A DNA stretch of 64,000 nucleotides from Desulfobulbus alkaliphilus (GTDB lineage Bacteria; Desulfobacterota; Desulfobulbia; Desulfobulbales; Desulfobulbaceae), in the NCBI RefSeq assembly GCF_016918545.1, contig NZ_JAFFQC010000009.1, forward strand, positions 1 through 64,000, in the 5' to 3' direction. The translations under genes were made by a program, and so were the position numbers. Below, one piece after another: positions 61,572 through 64,000 of the stretch. The first letter of the stretch is position 1; the number at the start of each line of letters is the position of its first letter. The notes under the pieces are model-generated. The model ran no database searches. It saw nothing but the letters and a program-made list of their open reading frames with translations, and was not told where the DNA came from.

Positions 61572-61993
61572 CCTGCCTCCTAAAGGGCCTGGTTATGTTG
61601 CACTCAGAGCAAGAGGAGAAAAAAATTTCGTCAGCAGTGGAGAATTAAATGAGCTGCCCAAAGGGGGGAAGTCAGTGCTGAAGCAGCTGGCAATTCCCGT
61701 CCCCACAAATTTCTTGGACTCCAGAATGCCAAAAAACATACTCCAATAACGTAGACACACGCGAAAATCGCCGCCCCTCGTCCTGAGACTTGCTCTGCGC
61801 CGGGGCACCGATTTCAGGCTGAAAACCCCAGTCTGAAAAAAAAACAGGTAAGTGTCATTGTGCCGTAAAAAATGCTCAAGGGCGCTGATGCCTTGCCGAC
61901 GTTCACCAGGTGGTGGAAAAATTTAAAACGTATTGAAATAACTTAAAAAATATTTATCCTTGCTCCACACCGTGGTCAGAGGGAGAAGATATC
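61572..61993. other. Intergenic region, no gene seen
   Basis: Contains stretches of plus- and minus-strand short frames only. An A/T-rich run (61920-61960) precedes the methyltransferase gene and may be its promoter. Confidence 0.35.
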
Positions 61994-62695
61994 ATGAAGT
62001 TGATGCAAAAAGTAGAGGCGGGACAAAAAACTCATTGGAATGATATGTTTACCCAAAATCCGGCCTTCTTTGGAGACGAGCCGAGTGGTTTTGGCCGGAG
62101 TTCTCTTGATCTGTTTCGGAATGAGGGCGTGCGGTCGGTTCTGGAATTGGGCTGTGGTCAGGGGCGTGACACTTTCCTGTTTGCCCGCAACGGCCTTGGG
62201 GTGACCGCTTTGGACTATTCTGAAATCGCCGTTTCAATCGTAAAGGAAAAAGCTCACACAGCCGAACTTGCCTCCCGTATTCACGCGCAAACTCATAATG
62301 TGAAAAAGCCGCTACCATTTCCTGATAGTTCATTCGATGCCTGCTATTCGCATATGTTGCTGTGCATGGAGCTATCTACCCTTGAAATCAGCTTTATCCT
62401 GCGTGAAACGCATCGTGTCCTCAAGCCGGGCGGCTTAGTGGTCTATTCAGTACGAAGTAACTTTGATAAGCAATTCCGAACAGGGATTCATCTTAGCGAA
62501 GACATGTACAAGATTGGCGGCTTCGTCATTCATTTCTTCACCGAAGAGAAGATAAAAAAAATGGCGATGGGCTATGATGTATTGGAAATCGAACGTATTG
62601 AGGAAGGCAGTTTGCCACGGGATCTTTTTGTGGTCACGCTGCGTAAGGCCGCTTGTCTTGAACTGTCATCTCCCTTGAGTCGGCCTGGAGGCTAA
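61994..62695 (+). CDS. Class I SAM-dependent methyltransferase next to DUF262
   Basis: 233 residues: VLELGCGQGRDTFLFARNGL (SAM motif I), VTALDYSEIAVSIVKEKA, PDSSFDACYSHMLLCME and HRVLKPGGLVVYSVRS. Methyltransferase_11/25 style with small-molecule-type length; no DNA-target domain is seen. AGGGAGAAG lies just upstream. It ends 12 bp before the DUF262 gene, so the two form a unit. Confidence 0.87.
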   Translation: MKLMQKVEAGQKTHWNDMFTQNPAFFGDEPSGFGRSSLDLFRNEGVRSVLELGCGQGRDTFLFARNGLGVTALDYSEIAVSIVKEKAHTAELASRIHAQTHNVKKPLPFPDSSFDACYSHMLLCMELSTLEISFILRETHRVLKPGGLVVYSVRSNFDKQFRTGIHLSEDMYKIGGFVIHFFTEEKIKKMAMGYDVLEIERIEEGSLPRDLFVVTLRKAACLELSSPLSRPGG

Positions 62696-62707
62696 GGAGG
62701 ATTGAAA

Positions 62708-64000
62708 ATGGCATCAATGAATTTCAATACGACCAACTCCACGTTTCGACAATTGCTTGGGAATGGTCTCAGCTATCGGGTTCCCCCATTTCAGCGTGAT
62801 TACTCGTGGTCAGAAGATGAGTGGGATGATCTTTGGCAAGATATTCTCGGCTTGTTCGAAGCAGACGGCGAACCGGCTCATTACATGGGGTACCTTGTGG
62901 TGCAGACCTCGGATAGTAAGCAATTTGATATTATCGACGGCCAACAGCGAATAACCACCATGAGCGTTATGGTTCTTGCTGCCTTGGGGCATCTTCAGGA
63001 ACTGGCAGCAGCCGGATTGGATGCCGAAAACAACGCCAAGCGAAAGGAGCAGTTCCACAGTAGTTACATCGGGTATTTGGACCCGGTAAGTCTGGTGCCT
63101 CGTTCCAAACTGGAGTTGAACCGTCACAACAACCGTTTTTATCAGACCTATCTGGTCCCATTGGAAAAACTGCCCCAGAGGGGGTTGAATGCCTCCGAGC
63201 ATCAGTTGAGAAAAGCTTTTAACTGGTTCAAAGAGCGCATCAAGTCTCGCAGCGGGATGACCGTCACCAGCGGCAAGGAATTGGCCGCTTTTCTGGATGG
63301 GCTGGTTGACAAGCTCTTTTTCACGGTCATTACCGTGACTGATGAACTGAATGCTTTTAAGGTCTTTGAAACCCTCAATGCCCGAGGTGTCCGCCTGTCG
63401 GCAACCGATCTTCTGAAAAACTATTTATTTTCTGTCATCAGTACCCAGAATACTCACGAGACAGAACTGAAATCCCTGGAGGATCGATGGGAGCGCATTG
63501 TCGGCCTGCTTGGCAGCGAAAGTTTCCCCGAGTTCCTCCGCCTATTCTGGAACAGCCGCAGTAAACTGGTGCGGAAGTCGGATCTTTTCAAAACTATACG
63601 ACGACGGATCACCACTCGCGATGCAGCCTTTGAACTATTGCGGGACCTCGATCATTCGGCAGCAATTTATGCGGCTCTTCGCGATCCACAAGACCCGTTC
63701 TGGAACAACGTTGAAAAGCACGCTCTCGAGCAATTAATGATGTTCAACGTGCGTCAACCGTTGGCCATGCTGATGGCCTGTCATGCCAAATTTTATGAAC
63801 CTGAAAGAGCCTCTTTTACGCGAATATTGGAGGCTGTAACGGTCGTGTCGTTCCGTTACAACGTCATCTGCAATCTCCAGACACATGAGCAGGAGCGCCT
63901 GTATAACGACATCGCCTGGAAGGTGTCCGGAGGAACCTACTCACGACCCTCAGGGGTGATTACAGCTTTGCGGGATGTTTACCCCGATGACAATCAATTC
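62708..64000 (+). CDS. DUF262 (GmrSD N-terminal-like) protein, cut by window edge
   Basis: An open frame of 431 codons running off the window. LSYRVPPFQRDYSWSEDEWDDLW and FDIIDGQQRITTMSVM are the ParB-like DUF262 signatures (PxFQRxYxW and DGQQR), used for nucleotide hydrolysis in GmrSD-type type IV restriction and BrxU. A C-terminal DUF1524 HNH domain would be expected beyond the edge. AGGAGG lies seven bases before the ATG. The coupling to a methyltransferase is unusual for a modification-dependent nuclease. Confidence 0.88.
   Translation, partial: MASMNFNTTNSTFRQLLGNGLSYRVPPFQRDYSWSEDEWDDLWQDILGLFEADGEPAHYMGYLVVQTSDSKQFDIIDGQQRITTMSVMVLAALGHLQELAAAGLDAENNAKRKEQFHSSYIGYLDPVSLVPRSKLELNRHNNRFYQTYLVPLEKLPQRGLNASEHQLRKAFNWFKERIKSRSGMTVTSGKELAAFLDGLVDKLFFTVITVTDELNAFKVFETLNARGVRLSATDLLKNYLFSVISTQNTHETELKSLEDRWERIVGLLGSESFPEFLRLFWNSRSKLVRKSDLFKTIRRRITTRDAAFELLRDLDHSAAIYAALRDPQDPFWNNVEKHALEQLMMFNVRQPLAMLMACHAKFYEPERASFTRILEAVTVVSFRYNVICNLQTHEQERLYNDIAWKVSGGTYSRPSGVITALRDVYPDDNQF

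Overview
The window reads as chromosome of an anaerobic, Gram-negative, moderately GC-rich bacterium, most likely a Desulfobacterota (sulfate- or sulfur-metabolising, Desulfobulbales-like) organism. This placement is inference from gene style: a selenium-linked LysR-type regulator, a UGA-containing selenoprotein gene, an FmdE-family protein, a membrane polyferredoxin, U32 peptidases, ParAB with a canonical parS site, and a Bmp-type purine/nucleoside transporter. No rRNA or tRNA gene was seen to confirm it.

Layout. 1-0.7 kb: an ISNCY-like transposase fragment running off the left edge. 0.9-5.1 kb: rsmE, dtd and an M16C metalloprotease. 5.6-8.1 kb (minus strand): a DnaJC28-like (DUF1992) protein and nadB. 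8.1-11.6 kb: parS, parA, parB, a REP-like palindrome, then a tight unit of a 43-residue CXXC membrane peptide, a polyferredoxin and a secreted SH3 protein. 11.8-13.5 kb: bioC and bioD. 13.9-16.2 kb (minus): tpx, a PerR/Fur-like regulator and an ADP-ribosylglycohydrolase. 16.7-21.4 kb: a complete livKHMGF-type ABC importer. 21.4-27 kb: amidohydrolase, Ca/Na antiporter, M15-like peptidase, a putative molybdenum carrier overlapping an M48 lipoprotein. 27-36.8 kb: hybrid histidine kinase, LysR regulator, MazG-like hydrolase, APH-type kinase, SlyD-like FKBP, tgt, yajC, spermidine-synthase-like protein and a TIGR01212 radical SAM protein. 36.9-49.4 kb (mostly minus): FmdE, a U32-like/U32 pair, a CBM48 protein, gamma-carbonic anhydrase, the Bmp-type importer with an embedded gpt gene, a ModF-like ABC protein and an aldo/keto reductase. 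49.8-56.8 kb: a REC-REC-GGDEF protein, a PilB/GspE ATPase, an HDOD protein, a small ArsC-like selenoprotein, bioF and bioG. 57.1-64 kb is an accessory zone: Phd/YoeB toxin-antitoxin, truncated RhuM, two methyltransferases, an HNH endonuclease, two related orphan fragments and a DUF262 gene that runs off the right edge.

Two things stand out. (1) At 54645-54977 an ArsC/Spx-like gene has an in-frame UGA at codon 12 in a UxxC redox motif, followed by a SECIS-like hairpin. A stop-aware gene finder would miss its start. (2) Most intergenic spaces hold copies of one non-coding element family. The element has 13-bp terminal inverted repeats (CCTGAATCCGTGA), comes in sizes from about 56 to 220 bp and often contains a long internal palindrome. 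Four copies have exact 5-bp target-site duplications, and one copy is inserted inside another, so this is a MITE-like mobile family. No transposase in the window can be tied to it.

Biotin synthesis is split: bioC/bioD lie about 42 kb from bioF/bioG. Together the four give the pimeloyl-ACP methyl-ester route (BioC methylates, BioG demethylates) plus KAPA synthase and dethiobiotin synthetase; bioA and bioB are not in the window.
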